A stretch of DNA of 64,000 nt from Winogradskyella bathintestinalis (GCF_030407435.1 NZ_JASDDK010000004.1:124001-188000); one strand, 5' to 3'. Numbered from the stretch's first letter, positions 1 to 9,767 are shown. Made by a program: numbers and translations. Notes: generated by a model not told the origin, from the sequence alone.

Positions 1-806
1 GTAAATCTGATTCTATTCATGTAGATCATAAGGAAGGTTTAACACAAATGATTAACCTGAGTAGATTTAGTTCAGATGATGCATTTGCCATAAAACGAAA
101 ACCAGTGCTTTGGAATATCGGCAATCAAATGACGGGAGATACTATTCATTTAATTTCCAACGTTAAAACTGAGCAACTCGATTCCTTAAAAGTTTTTGAA
201 AATGCCTTTTTAGTTAGCAAGGACACCTTGAGCGAAGATGGCTACAATCAAATAAAAGGTCAACGGTTAATCGGCTTATTTAGAGATAATGAAATTTACA
301 ACGTAGATGTCATTAAAAATGCTGAAACTATTCGATATTTACGAAATGATAACAATGAATTGATTGGTATTCAAAAATCAAAATCTGGAAGTATCAGCGT
401 TAAGATAATTGAACAAGTCGTGGATGAAGTAAGATTTATCAATCAAATTGATGGTAATATTTTTCCTGAAGAAGAATTCCCAAATAGTGCGAAACGATTT
501 AGAGGTTTTGATTGGCGAGGCGAAGAACGGCCATTGTCTGTAGAAGATTTGTTTAAAGACGATCCACCTTTAGACTTACCAATAATTAAAGGTTTAGAAG
601 ATTACGTTCCGCCGGAAGAATTTATAGACGATGCCATTACAGAACGTGTTGAGGAAGCTGGAAAGGCAGCGCCTAATCAACCAAATAAAGCAGCTCGTAA
701 TCTACCTAAGAAATCAATTGTTGCGCCGTTGAATTCTCCATTAAAAAAAACAGACTCTTTACAGGTTAAAAATTTAAAACAGAGAACTAAAAATAAAGGT
801 CAATAA
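1..806 (+). CDS. OstA-like protein, C-terminal part (5' end outside window)
   Basis: The frame is already open at the left edge (codons from base 3), so only the last 267 residues are visible. The first visible stretch, SDSIHVDHKEGLTQ, and the strand-rich sequence after it resemble the Bacteroidetes OstA-like proteins, which have an LptA/LptD N-terminal type fold and are thought to work in lipopolysaccharide transport at the outer membrane. Further on come an acidic, proline-rich stretch (DDPPLDLPI) and a basic low-complexity tail rich in N, K and P. The signal peptide expected for the family would lie outside the window. The stop codon directly abuts the TTG start of the next gene in the same frame, so the two are probably co-transcribed. 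Assignment rests on overall resemblance, not on a catalytic motif. Confidence 0.6.
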   Translation, partial: KSDSIHVDHKEGLTQMINLSRFSSDDAFAIKRKPVLWNIGNQMTGDTIHLISNVKTEQLDSLKVFENAFLVSKDTLSEDGYNQIKGQRLIGLFRDNEIYNVDVIKNAETIRYLRNDNNELIGIQKSKSGSISVKIIEQVVDEVRFINQIDGNIFPEEEFPNSAKRFRGFDWRGEERPLSVEDLFKDDPPLDLPIIKGLEDYVPPEEFIDDAITERVEEAGKAAPNQPNKAARNLPKKSIVAPLNSPLKKTDSLQVKNLKQRTKNKGQ

Positions 807-1982
807 TTGAAACCCGACTTTTTTAAATACCAAGCACAGACCACACCGCATCCTTTAGCAATGGAAATTAGCCACGCTAAAGGTTCGTATATTTTCGACA
901 CCAACGGTAAAGCTTATCTCGATTTCGTGGCAGGAGTTTCGGCTTGCAGTTTAGGTCATGCACATCCAAAAGTTATCAACGCCGTAAAGGAACAGCTAGA
1001 CAAATATCTACATGTCATGGTTTATGGAGAATATATTCAAAAACCGCCTGTAGAGTTATCAAAATTGATCGCTCAACATTTACCGAAACCATTGGAATCT
1101 ACTTATTTGGTAAATTCCGGAACAGAAGCTATTGAAGGAAGCTTAAAATTAGCAAGGCGCTTTACTGGACGTTCAGAAATCATTGCCGCAAAAAATGCTT
1201 ATCATGGAAATACTTTAGGCTCGTTAAGCTTAATGGATTATGACGAACGCAAACAACCATTTTTGCCATTGCTTCCAGATATAAAACATATTGCATTTAA
1301 TTCTGAAAACGATTTACAACAAATTACACAAAACACTGCCGCTGTAATTTTAGAAACCATTCAGGGAGGTGCTGGTTTTATTGAACCTACCAACAACTAT
1401 TTAACTAAAGTACAAAAGCGATGTAATGAGGTTGGAGCGGTTTTTATTCTTGATGAAATTCAACCAGGTATCGGCAGAACCGGAAAATTATTTGGGTTTG
1501 AACATTATAATTGTCTCCCAGATATCGTAGTTACGGGCAAAGGTTTAGGAGGAGGTTTACCAATAGGAGCATTTACAGCTTCTAAAGATATGATGGCCAC
1601 TTTAAGCGACAATCCAAAATTAGGACATATTACAACCTTTGGTGGAAATCCCGTTATTGCAGCAGCAGCACTGGCAACTTTAAAGGAAATTACGGAGTCT
1701 AGACTTATGGCTGAAACATTAGAAAAGGAACAATTAATTCGGCAACACCTTCAGCATAAGCACATCAAGGAAATAAGAGGTCGCGGATTGATGCTAGCTG
1801 CTTTTTTTGACAATACCGAGATTACAAATCAAGTAATTATGAAAGCACAAAACCAAGGATTAATCCTATTTTGGTTACTTTTTGAACCTAAAGCCATCCG
1901 TATTACTCCTCCCTTAACTATTTCGAACGCTGAAATAATTGAAGGATGTAGCATTATAACTTCCATACTCGACAAAATATAG
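807..1982 (+). CDS. Class III pyridoxal-phosphate aminotransferase
   Basis: A 391-residue fold-type I, class III aminotransferase of the acetylornithine/ornithine/4-aminobutyrate group. Visible landmarks are the phosphate-binding NSGTEA near 103-108, the LDEIQPGIGRTG segment with the cofactor-contacting Asp at about 216, and the Schiff-base lysine K245 in TGKGLGGGLPIGAF. Length is normal for the family. The start is TTG immediately after the TAA of the upstream gene; the first in-frame ATG would remove 18 residues (DFFKYQAQTTPHPLA) that look like the usual N-terminus of flavobacterial homologs, so TTG is preferred. The exact substrate cannot be read from sequence; no arginine or lysine biosynthesis gene is adjacent. 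Cytosolic. Confidence 0.85.
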   Translation: MKPDFFKYQAQTTPHPLAMEISHAKGSYIFDTNGKAYLDFVAGVSACSLGHAHPKVINAVKEQLDKYLHVMVYGEYIQKPPVELSKLIAQHLPKPLESTYLVNSGTEAIEGSLKLARRFTGRSEIIAAKNAYHGNTLGSLSLMDYDERKQPFLPLLPDIKHIAFNSENDLQQITQNTAAVILETIQGGAGFIEPTNNYLTKVQKRCNEVGAVFILDEIQPGIGRTGKLFGFEHYNCLPDIVVTGKGLGGGLPIGAFTASKDMMATLSDNPKLGHITTFGGNPVIAAAALATLKEITESRLMAETLEKEQLIRQHLQHKHIKEIRGRGLMLAAFFDNTEITNQVIMKAQNQGLILFWLLFEPKAIRITPPLTISNAEIIEGCSIITSILDKI

Positions 1983-2143
1983 ACCTAAAAATATCGTATA
2001 AAAACGCTATACACCAAGCACTTAAACCGTTTTAGTTAAACAACAATTATAATGTTAACTATTTTGTTAAAAACATTAGTCTAAAAATCCGTGTAGCGTA
2101 AAGTATAACTGTATTTTTATTCTTGTGAATTATTAATCCTAAT

Positions 2144-3553
2144 ATGCAATACAGTCACGAAGACGAAAATTTCCCTCTTACTCGATTTGAATCGATGTTA
2201 AAGACCAATGATATATTGTTTTTTGACTCGAGCGAATTTGAAAATATCATTCATCACTATCTAGAAAACGGAAAAATTGCGCTATCAAAACGTGCGATAA
2301 AGTTGGGTTTAGAGCAGCATCCAACTTCGATTAATTTAAGATTGTTTCAAGTTGAAATATTAGTTATTGAAAATAAATTTTCGGAAGCCGATGACCTTCT
2401 CGATAGTCTTCATAATTTAGAACCTACAAACGAAGAAATTTTTATTCAAAAAGCAAATGTATTGTCTAAACAAGACGAACATCAAAAAGCTATTGACACC
2501 CTACTTATTGCTATAGACATGTCTAATTCGCCAGAAGATGATGCCGATTTGTATGCATTAATCGGTATGGAGTATTTATTTCTAGACAAGTTTGATAATG
2601 CCATTATTTATTTCAAAAAGTGTTTAGAAAGTGATACTACCGATTATTCCGCACTTCATAACATCGTATATTGCTACGATTTTTTAGACAAAAATAATGA
2701 GGCTATAGACTATCTAAATACATTTCTAAATAGTAATCCTTATTGTGAGGTGGCATGGCATCAATTAGGCCGACAATACTTTGCTATAAAAGAATATGCC
2801 AAAGCGAATGCAGCATTCGATTTTGCAATCATTTCAGATGATACTTTTGTTGGTGCATATATAGAAAAAGGCAAGGTTTTAGAAAAGCTAAAAAAGCATG
2901 AAGAAGCCATTGAAAACTATAAAATTACGCTCGCATTAGACGACCCAACTTCCTTTGCGCTTTTAAGAATGGGTCATTGCTATTCTAAACTCGGACAAGA
3001 TGATTTGGCGATTCAATTTTTCAAAAAAACAATTGATGAAGATCCGTTATTAGACCGCGGATGGATAGCTATTTGTAAATTTTATATGAAGCGTCTCAAC
3101 TATCAAAAAGCACTATATTATGTTAATAAAGCAGTTACTATTGATGGTGATAATGTGGTCTATTGGAAATTATACGCCACTATAAATAAACGTTTAAAAT
3201 TTCTTGAAGAAGCTGAAAGAGGGTACAAACGCGCATTAGAGTTAGGCAATTACGAATTGGATACTTGGCTGGATAGATCAGATATTTTAACCGCGTTAGG
3301 AGAATATGAAGCTGCCATTTTTAATCTTCTGCAAACCACCGAGTTCTATCCAGAAAACGCTGAAATTGAATACCGTTTAGCAGGACTTTATTTTACGGTT
3401 CACCAATCTGAAGAAGGTCGTTTTCATCTAAAGAATGCCACCTGTATTAATATTGATTATAGTTTTATCATTTCAGAATTATTTCCACAACTCACCGATA
3501 GACCATTGGTTAGAGCAATAATTTCAGACGCTAAAAAAACCTCAAACGGATAG
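2144..3553 (+). CDS. Tetratricopeptide-repeat protein
   Basis: A 469-residue soluble protein built almost wholly of degenerate TPR helices from about residue 40 to 440, for example units with AWHQLGRQYFAIKEYAKANA and ALLRMGHCYSKLGQDDLAIQ. It has no signal peptide or membrane segment, so it is predicted to be cytosolic and to act as a protein-protein scaffold. The partner is unknown. It sits just upstream of two DUF368 genes and aroE, an order I associate with Flavobacteriaceae, which hints at a housekeeping role. The 160-base upstream gap contains a near-match to the flavobacterial -7 element (TATTCTTG at 2118-2125) but no convincing -33 element. Confidence 0.85.
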   Translation: MQYSHEDENFPLTRFESMLKTNDILFFDSSEFENIIHHYLENGKIALSKRAIKLGLEQHPTSINLRLFQVEILVIENKFSEADDLLDSLHNLEPTNEEIFIQKANVLSKQDEHQKAIDTLLIAIDMSNSPEDDADLYALIGMEYLFLDKFDNAIIYFKKCLESDTTDYSALHNIVYCYDFLDKNNEAIDYLNTFLNSNPYCEVAWHQLGRQYFAIKEYAKANAAFDFAIISDDTFVGAYIEKGKVLEKLKKHEEAIENYKITLALDDPTSFALLRMGHCYSKLGQDDLAIQFFKKTIDEDPLLDRGWIAICKFYMKRLNYQKALYYVNKAVTIDGDNVVYWKLYATINKRLKFLEEAERGYKRALELGNYELDTWLDRSDILTALGEYEAAIFNLLQTTEFYPENAEIEYRLAGLYFTVHQSEEGRFHLKNATCINIDYSFIISELFPQLTDRPLVRAIISDAKKTSNG

Positions 3554-3628
3554 GCCAGTTCTATCTACAAATTAGCTTAGAACTCTTTTAAAAATATCAT
3601 ACCTTAGCGATTCTTATTTTTTTTGAAA

Positions 3629-4597
3629 ATGCAAAGACGATTTTTAGACTACATAGTTATATTATTCAAAGGTGTTGCTATGGGAGCAGCAGATGTGGTT
3701 CCTGGCGTTTCAGGAGGAACTATAGCCTTCATATCCGGAATTTATCAAGAACTTATTGAAAGTATTGACAAAGTAAATTTAGGCGTGTTTAAGGTTTGGA
3801 AACAAGAAGGTTTTAAACAAGCATGGAACTCTATTAATGGCAATTTTTTACTGGCTCTGTTTTCTGGAATTGCGATTAGTATTTTGTCGTTAGCAAAATT
3901 GATTAAATGGTTATTGCACCATGAACCTATTTTGTTGTGGTCTTTCTTTTTTGGGCTTGTCTTGGCCAGTATTCTTTATATCGCTAAGCAAATTAAAGGT
4001 TGGTCTGCAAAATTGGTGATCGCTATTATTATCACATCAATCTTATCATTCTACATTACCCTTGCTGAGCCTTTTGCCTCGCCAGATAGTCCGTTTTATT
4101 TATTATTCTGTGGTTTTATTGCCATAATAGCCATGATATTACCGGGTGTTTCTGGTGCGTTTATCCTATTAATTTTAGGCGCCTATCAAACAGCTATTGA
4201 TACCATAAATAATTTAAGAGATGGTTTACTTACGGGGAATATGGAACTCTTTAAAGATGCTTTTTTTAAATTCGTTCTACTTGCAATTGGTGCGGTGGTT
4301 GGCTTAAAGGTGTTTTCTAAAGCTTTAAATTGGATGTTCAAACATCATAAAAACCTCACCTTGGCTATTTTAACTGGTTTTATGATAGGATCATTAAACA
4401 AAATTTGGCCATGGAAAGAAGTATTAAAAACACGTATTAATTCTGAAGGTGAAGTCGTTACTTTATTGGATAAAAGTATTCTGCCTTCATCATTCGCTGG
4501 AGACAATGAACTTTTAATGGCTTTGGTATTTATTGTCATTGGTTTTGCGGTTATTCTTATACTAGAAAGTTTAGGTAAAGAAAAAAACAAGGTGTAA
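3629..4597 (+). CDS. DUF368 family membrane protein (first of two)
   Basis: A 322-residue polytopic membrane protein of the DUF368 family, with about eight hydrophobic segments. The family signature is visible twice: MGAADVVPGVSGG near residue 19 and ILPGVSGAFILLILGAY near residue 170, consistent with an internal repeat. DUF368 proteins (for example PopT/UptA-type proteins) have been linked to recycling of undecaprenyl phosphate across the membrane in other bacteria; applying that role here is inference. A TTG six bases upstream is in frame, but ATG at 3629 gives the natural start (MQRRFLDY). The stop codon overlaps the ATG of the next DUF368 gene by one base (TAATG), so the pair is translationally coupled. 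Confidence 0.88.
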   Translation: MQRRFLDYIVILFKGVAMGAADVVPGVSGGTIAFISGIYQELIESIDKVNLGVFKVWKQEGFKQAWNSINGNFLLALFSGIAISILSLAKLIKWLLHHEPILLWSFFFGLVLASILYIAKQIKGWSAKLVIAIIITSILSFYITLAEPFASPDSPFYLLFCGFIAIIAMILPGVSGAFILLILGAYQTAIDTINNLRDGLLTGNMELFKDAFFKFVLLAIGAVVGLKVFSKALNWMFKHHKNLTLAILTGFMIGSLNKIWPWKEVLKTRINSEGEVVTLLDKSILPSSFAGDNELLMALVFIVIGFAVILILESLGKEKNKV

Positions 4598-5616
4598 TGC
4601 AGAGCACCAGAACCCTTATCGATCGCATCTTTTTGGTCATTAAAGGTTTAGCTATGGGAGCAGCCAATAAAGTCCCGGGTGTTTCTGGTGGCGTAGTTGC
4701 ATTTGTAGCAGGATTTTATGAAGAATTCATTTATTCCTTACAGCGCGTTAACAAAACAGCTTTTAAGTTACTGTTTAATGGACGAATTCGAAGCTTCTAT
4801 CGTTATATTAACGGTAAATTTTTAAGCCTACTATTCTTGGGTATGATGGTGAGTTATTTCAGTGTTTCTAAAATATTGGATTACCTCATTGTACATTATG
4901 AACTTTATGTATGGAGTACATTCTTTGGTATGATACTCGGTTCGATTTTTTATATCAGTAGAGATTTTAAAGAATGGGAGAAATCTACCGTAATAGCTTT
5001 AACACTTGGTACAATAATAGGAATTAGTATTAGTTTCCTAGATCCTGCTACAGAAAATGACCATCTTCTTTTCGTTTTCTTTTGTGGTATTATCAGTGTT
5101 TCTGGTATGACATTACCAGGATTTTCAGGCTCATTTATTCTTATACTTTTGGGTAATTATGTCCTGCTACTAGTAGATTCCGTTAATGCGCTTTACGATA
5201 CAATGTTCGATGTATTTAGCGGTAATTTTAGTTTCATCCGTAATGAAGCCCGCATGCGACTTTTAAAAGTGTTAGCTGTATTTACAATAGGTTCAGTTAC
5301 TGGTTTGGTGACATTCTCTCATATGCTAACATATATTCTAAAACATTACAAAAATATTACATTAGCTACCATAATGGGTTTTATTATTGGTTCATTAGGA
5401 GTGGTTTGGCCCTGGAAAGAAACCATTTATAAAACAAATGATCAAGGTTCAATGATTTTAGATTCTACTGGAAAACAAATCATTGCTAATTACAAAAGAT
5501 TTTTACCCGATTTCGACACCCAAACTTACATAGCAATTGTTTATATTGCCTTTGGAATCCTCATAGTTTTAGGATTAGAATGGTATGGACAACGCACAAG
5601 ACAGATTAAAACTTAA
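4597..5616 (+). CDS. DUF368 family membrane protein (second of two)
   Basis: A 339-residue paralog of the gene just upstream, with the same two signatures: MGAANKVPGVSGG near residue 21 and MTLPGFSGSFILILLGNY in the second half. About eight hydrophobic segments are predicted, so it should sit in the inner membrane. The two proteins are clearly related but diverged throughout, including Pro-Gly-Val versus Pro-Gly-Phe in the second signature, so they may have split roles or form a heteromer. The start overlaps the upstream stop by one base, and the 3' end overlaps aroE by 32 bases. Undecaprenyl-phosphate translocation is the family-level hypothesis. Confidence 0.87.
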   Translation: MQSTRTLIDRIFLVIKGLAMGAANKVPGVSGGVVAFVAGFYEEFIYSLQRVNKTAFKLLFNGRIRSFYRYINGKFLSLLFLGMMVSYFSVSKILDYLIVHYELYVWSTFFGMILGSIFYISRDFKEWEKSTVIALTLGTIIGISISFLDPATENDHLLFVFFCGIISVSGMTLPGFSGSFILILLGNYVLLLVDSVNALYDTMFDVFSGNFSFIRNEARMRLLKVLAVFTIGSVTGLVTFSHMLTYILKHYKNITLATIMGFIIGSLGVVWPWKETIYKTNDQGSMILDSTGKQIIANYKRFLPDFDTQTYIAIVYIAFGILIVLGLEWYGQRTRQIKT

Positions 5617-6358
5617 ATTCGGACTCGTAGGACGAGATATTTCTTATTCCTTTTCTAGGGGTTATTTTGCAGAGAAATTTGATAATGAAAATTTACCCTA
5701 TTCTTATGTGAATTTTGATTTACAATCTATCGATAAGCTCAAAGAAATAATTGAAAACACCTCGAACTTAAAAGGTCTTAATGTCACTATTCCTTACAAG
5801 GAAAAAGTAATACCATTGCTTGATAAATTAAATAAGGAAGCTGAAGAAATTGGTGCTGTTAATACTATTAGATTTACAAAAAACAAACAAATAGTAGGCT
5901 ATAATACTGATTTTTACGGGTTTAAAAACTCATTAGAACCGCATTTGAAATCGCATCATACCAAAGCTTTAATTCTTGGAACAGGTGGAGCATCCAAAGC
6001 CATTGCCTACGCGCTAAAAAAATTAGACATCCAATATAATTTTGTTTCACGTTCCCTTAAAAAAGGTGTTTCATTTACATATTCAGATTTAACAGAACAA
6101 CTTATTTCCGATTATACTATACTTATAAATTGTACACCTATTGGCACATTTCCGAATATTGAAGTATGCCCTGACATCCCTTATGGTGGCATAACAAATA
6201 AGCATATTTTATACGATCTTATTTATAATCCTGAGCAAACTAAATTTCTCAATTATGGATATAAAAAAGGCGCCATCACCATTAACGGTTTAGAAATGCT
6301 AAAGTTACAAGCCCAAAAATCTTGGGAAATATGGTTTAATGATGAATTGAATGTCTAA
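5585..6358 (+). CDS. aroE: Shikimate dehydrogenase
   Basis: A 257-residue AroE that should reduce 3-dehydroshikimate to shikimate with NADPH in aromatic amino-acid synthesis. Visible motifs in order: substrate-binding SYSFS near 20-24, LNVTIPYKE with the catalytic lysine at about K72, GAVNTI near 90-95, the catalytic Asp in YNTDFYGF (D109), the glycine-rich NADP loop LGTGGASKA near 131-139, NCTPIGTFP, and the closing NGLEMLKLQA. ATG at 5585 lies inside the upstream DUF368 gene (32-base overlap); it places about ten extra residues before the conserved KFGLVGRDISYSFS. No closer ATG is available. Slightly shorter than enterobacterial AroE, as is usual in this phylum. Confidence 0.93.
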   Translation: MDNAQDRLKLKFGLVGRDISYSFSRGYFAEKFDNENLPYSYVNFDLQSIDKLKEIIENTSNLKGLNVTIPYKEKVIPLLDKLNKEAEEIGAVNTIRFTKNKQIVGYNTDFYGFKNSLEPHLKSHHTKALILGTGGASKAIAYALKKLDIQYNFVSRSLKKGVSFTYSDLTEQLISDYTILINCTPIGTFPNIEVCPDIPYGGITNKHILYDLIYNPEQTKFLNYGYKKGAITINGLEMLKLQAQKSWEIWFNDELNV

Positions 6359-6489
6359 TTTTCCATTAAAATTCGATTCCATGTGGATCTAAAACATAAA
6401 TATATAGGAAATAGAAATGAATTTATCTGATTATTCTTAAAGTTGATTAGGTATTCATATCTTTAACCACCTATAAAAATAATTGACTT

Positions 6490-8601
6490 ATGTCTGAGAA
6501 TGATAACCTGCAAGATGCAGATGGAAAAAAAGAAGTAGAATCGATAGAAACCACTCCAACACCAAAAACAACCGAAAACGTTGAAATTGTATCTGATTCT
6601 GAACCTTCAGAAAAAACTGAGGAGCATCCCGAAAAAATCACGGGCAAAACTGAAGTAGTTGCAGACACTAAAAGTGCAACAAACCAAGCGTCTGAAGAAG
6701 TTTCAAACACTGCTGCAAAGGTAGAAACTGAAAACAACGACTCAGATGCTAATACGGTTACTGAAGCTGAGGCTGAAATCTCCGCTGCAACTCAAACTCC
6801 AAAAGACGATCTTGTTGATGAAATAGAAGCTTCCAACGCTGAGGATGCTGAAGACGAATCGAATGCGGAACGGCATGAGGTAGAGGAAAAAGACTACCAT
6901 GCTATGTCTATGCAAGAATTGGCGACGGAATTAAATCGTTTATTAAAACATCACAAAATTCAGACTATTTCTAAAAATGTCAATGAGATTAAATCTGAAT
7001 TCAATGCAAAATTCAGTGAACTTCTCGACGAAAAAAAGGAAGAATTTGTTGAAGAAGGTGGTAATGAAATTGATTTTTATTATACCAATGACACCAAAAA
7101 ATTGTTCAATGCTCTCTACAAAGACTATAAACAATCTATAGGTGCTTATTATAAGGAACGTGAACAAAATCTAAAATCGAATCTTGATAACAGATTACAA
7201 ATTATCGAAGATATTAAAGGATTGCTTAGTGTAGAAGAAAATATGGGCACTACGTATAAAACCTTTAAAGAACTTCAAGATAAATGGCGGAATGCCGGCC
7301 CGATTCCGAGAGACAAATATAATAATGCGTGGAATACATATCATCACCATGTAGAACGGTTTTACGACTTTTTACATCTCAATAATGATTTGAGAGACAT
7401 GGATTTTAAGCATAACTATGATCAAAAATTAAAAATTATAGAGCGTGCGGAAGAACTAGCACAAGATGAAAACACCAACCGTTCATTTAGAGAGTTACAG
7501 GTTCTACACAAATTGTGGAAAGAAGAACTGGGCCCTGTTGGTAAGGAACACAGAGAAGCTATTTGGGAACGATTTAGTAACGCTACCAAGGCCATTCACG
7601 ATAAGCGCCAAGCTTATTATGCGGATATGGATAAAGCTCACGAAAAAAATCTTGAACGCAAAGAGGAGATTATTGCTAAAATTGTGAATATTGCAAATGA
7701 CCAAGCCAACTCTCACAGTGCATGGCAGAAAAAAATAAAAGAGATTGAAGCTTTAAGAGATGCTTTTTTCAAAGCCGGAAAAGTACCTATTAAAGTTAAT
7801 GAAGCCACTTGGACAAAGTTTAAGGAGGCTGTAAGAACGTTTAATCGCGGTAAAAATAAATTCTACAAAGAGTTAAAGAAAGATCAATACGATAATCTTA
7901 AAAAGAAAAAGGAATTAATACAGATTGCGGAGGACCATAAGGATAGTGAAGACTTTAAAAAAGTCACACCTATGATGAAGAAAATCCAAAATGATTGGAA
8001 AAAAATCGGTCATGTACCAAGACGTGATAGCGATAAAATCTGGAAACAGTTTAAAAAAGCCTGCAATCACTATTTTGACAGAATGCATGCCGAACGAAAA
8101 GCACAAGATCGACATCTTTATGATGCTTTCGATAAAAAAGTAAAACTTCTTGAGGCATTAAAAACCTTGGAACTTTCAGACGATCCTAAAGCCAATATCG
8201 AAACCTTAAAATCAAGAATTTCTGAGTGGAAAGAGATAGGACATGTTCCACAAAACAAACGCTATATCGATGGCAAATTCTATAAAGCAATAGATGATGC
8301 GTTTGACAAACTGAAGATGGACAAATCTAAATTAGAGATGATTAAGTTTGACAGCAAACTTGAAAATCTCGCCAATCCTGATGATACAAGATTGCTTGAT
8401 AATGAATATAACTTTATTAAAAAACGCATGAGTGAGATTAAATCTGACATTAATCAATTAGAAAATAATCTTCAGTTTTTCTCTAATGTAAAATCAGATA
8501 ATCCGTTGGTAAAAGACGTTCATAAAAACATTGCCAACCACAAGAAAGAATTAGATACCTGGAAGAAAAAGTTGTCTAAGGTTCGTGGAATGTACAGTTA
8601 A
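6490..8601 (+). CDS. DUF349 repeat protein
   Basis: A 703-residue cytosolic protein. The first ~140 residues are acidic low-complexity sequence (runs of E, D, T, S, N) with no signal peptide. The rest carries five DUF349-like helical units, recognisable by the W-K-x-x-G-x-V/I-P core: KWRNAGPIPR, LWKEELGPVG, FFKAGKVPIK, DWKKIGHVPR and EWKEIGHVPQ. DUF349 proteins are common in Bacteroidetes and Actinobacteria; no biochemical role is established that I can name. It is the last gene of the plus-strand core cluster and is followed by a strong hairpin terminator. A TATCTTTA sequence at 6458-6465 is a one-mismatch -7 element upstream. Confidence 0.88.
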   Translation: MSENDNLQDADGKKEVESIETTPTPKTTENVEIVSDSEPSEKTEEHPEKITGKTEVVADTKSATNQASEEVSNTAAKVETENNDSDANTVTEAEAEISAATQTPKDDLVDEIEASNAEDAEDESNAERHEVEEKDYHAMSMQELATELNRLLKHHKIQTISKNVNEIKSEFNAKFSELLDEKKEEFVEEGGNEIDFYYTNDTKKLFNALYKDYKQSIGAYYKEREQNLKSNLDNRLQIIEDIKGLLSVEENMGTTYKTFKELQDKWRNAGPIPRDKYNNAWNTYHHHVERFYDFLHLNNDLRDMDFKHNYDQKLKIIERAEELAQDENTNRSFRELQVLHKLWKEELGPVGKEHREAIWERFSNATKAIHDKRQAYYADMDKAHEKNLERKEEIIAKIVNIANDQANSHSAWQKKIKEIEALRDAFFKAGKVPIKVNEATWTKFKEAVRTFNRGKNKFYKELKKDQYDNLKKKKELIQIAEDHKDSEDFKKVTPMMKKIQNDWKKIGHVPRRDSDKIWKQFKKACNHYFDRMHAERKAQDRHLYDAFDKKVKLLEALKTLELSDDPKANIETLKSRISEWKEIGHVPQNKRYIDGKFYKAIDDAFDKLKMDKSKLEMIKFDSKLENLANPDDTRLLDNEYNFIKKRMSEIKSDINQLENNLQFFSNVKSDNPLVKDVHKNIANHKKELDTWKKKLSKVRGMYS

Positions 8602-8650
8602 TATATGCGTGTGACACACATAATTTAAAACCATTAACTTCTAAAATTTC

Positions 8651-8680
8651 AAAACCCATCTGTCTAAACAGATGGGTTTT
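8651..8680 (+). terminator. Rho-independent terminator after the DUF349 gene
   Basis: A perfect 13-bp stem: AAAACCCATCTGT at 8651-8663 pairs with ACAGATGGGTTTT at 8668-8680 around a four-base loop. The A and T ends give a U-tract on either strand, so it can also stop leftward transcripts. It lies 50 bases after the DUF349 stop. Confidence 0.85.
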
Positions 8681-8991
8681 GCCCTAACTAAACTAAATTA
8701 ACCTTAATTATAACCGCTTAAAATAATAATTAAGATCTCCTACTAAGATTATAAAAGCGCGTTTGCTTTTATATACAGTATTTACGCACAGAAATTTGTT
8801 TTGGATGTTTTAAGATGCAATTTTTTAAAAAATATTTAAAATTTATGCTTAAATAAGTTACATCACTTACAAAATTGAACTTAAATAACTGGCTGTGAGC
8901 TATATAACTTAGATATTAAATTTTGAACTAAAACAGAAAAATAGTACAGAATAAGTCAATCCTGTATTTAGATTTTTACTTTCGCAGGAAT
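8681..8991. other. Intergenic gap between convergent genes, with hairpin and promoter-like box
   Basis: No coding frame is supported. Two items stand out: a 9-bp perfect hairpin (TATAAAAGC at 8750-8758, GCTTTTATA at 8765-8773) and a TACTTTCG box at 8977-8984, one mismatch from the flavobacterial -7 element, pointing rightward into the 3' end of mazG. The remainder is plain AT-rich sequence. Confidence 0.4.
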
Positions 8992-9765
8992 TCATAACAA
9001 CTTCGCCTCTTCCCAAAACACATCCATTTCTGTAAGTGTCATGTCTTTTAGAGGTTTGTCTAATTCTTTAGCTTTTCCTTCAAGATATTGAAAGCGTTTT
9101 ATGAATTTCTTATTGGTTCGCTCTAAAGCGTTTTCAGGATTTACTTTCAGGAAACGTGCGTAGTTTATCATTGAGAATAGCACATCACCAAACTCGCTTT
9201 CAATGGCATCTTGGTCACCGTTGGCGATTTCAACTTTTAATTCAGCTAACTCCTCCTCTACTTTTTCAAAAACTTGTTCAGGCTTTTCCCAATCAAAACC
9301 AACACCAGCCACTTTATCTTGAATGCGGCTCGCCTTTACCATCGATGGTAAGCTTTTCGGCACACCTTCAAGTACACTTTTTTTACCTTCCTTTAGTTTG
9401 AGCTGTTCCCAATTGCGCTTAACGTCTTCTTCATTTTCAACTTTTACATCACCGTAAATATGTGGATGACGAGCTATCAGTTTATCACAAATACTATGAC
9501 AAACATCCGCAATATCGAAGTCATTTGTTTCGCTTCCAATTTTAGAATAGAACACAATATGAAGCAAAACATCACCCAATTCCTTTTTGATCTCTTCCAA
9601 ATCATTATCGAGAATGGCATCACCAAGCTCGTAGACTTCCTCGATAGTAAGGTGACGAAGTGATTCCATCGTCTGTTTTTTATCCCATGGACATTGCTCA
9701 CGCAATTCGTCCATGATTGTTAACAAACGTTCAAAGGCTTTTAATTGGGCGGTTTTATTGGACAT
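8992..9765 (-). CDS. mazG: MazG nucleoside triphosphate pyrophosphohydrolase
   Basis: A 257-residue all-alpha NTP pyrophosphohydrolase that hydrolyses (d)NTPs to NMP and pyrophosphate, clearing non-canonical nucleotides. Two MazG domains are present. The first has the metal-binding pattern IEEVYE (41-46) and KELGD (61-65), preceded by CPWDKKQTMESL. The second, after residue ~150, has VEEELAELK followed by ESEFGDVLFSMINYARF. Length matches two-domain MazG of other bacteria. Last gene of a minus-strand operon: it starts two bases after the DUF5606 stop. Confidence 0.93.
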   Translation of the reverse strand: MSNKTAQLKAFERLLTIMDELREQCPWDKKQTMESLRHLTIEEVYELGDAILDNDLEEIKKELGDVLLHIVFYSKIGSETNDFDIADVCHSICDKLIARHPHIYGDVKVENEEDVKRNWEQLKLKEGKKSVLEGVPKSLPSMVKASRIQDKVAGVGFDWEKPEQVFEKVEEELAELKVEIANGDQDAIESEFGDVLFSMINYARFLKVNPENALERTNKKFIKRFQYLEGKAKELDKPLKDMTLTEMDVFWEEAKLL

Positions 9766-9767
9766 TT

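Noticed and set aside
944..1135. 63-codon plus-strand frame inside the aminotransferase gene
   Set aside because: It lies out of frame within a conserved enzyme domain and has no features of its own.
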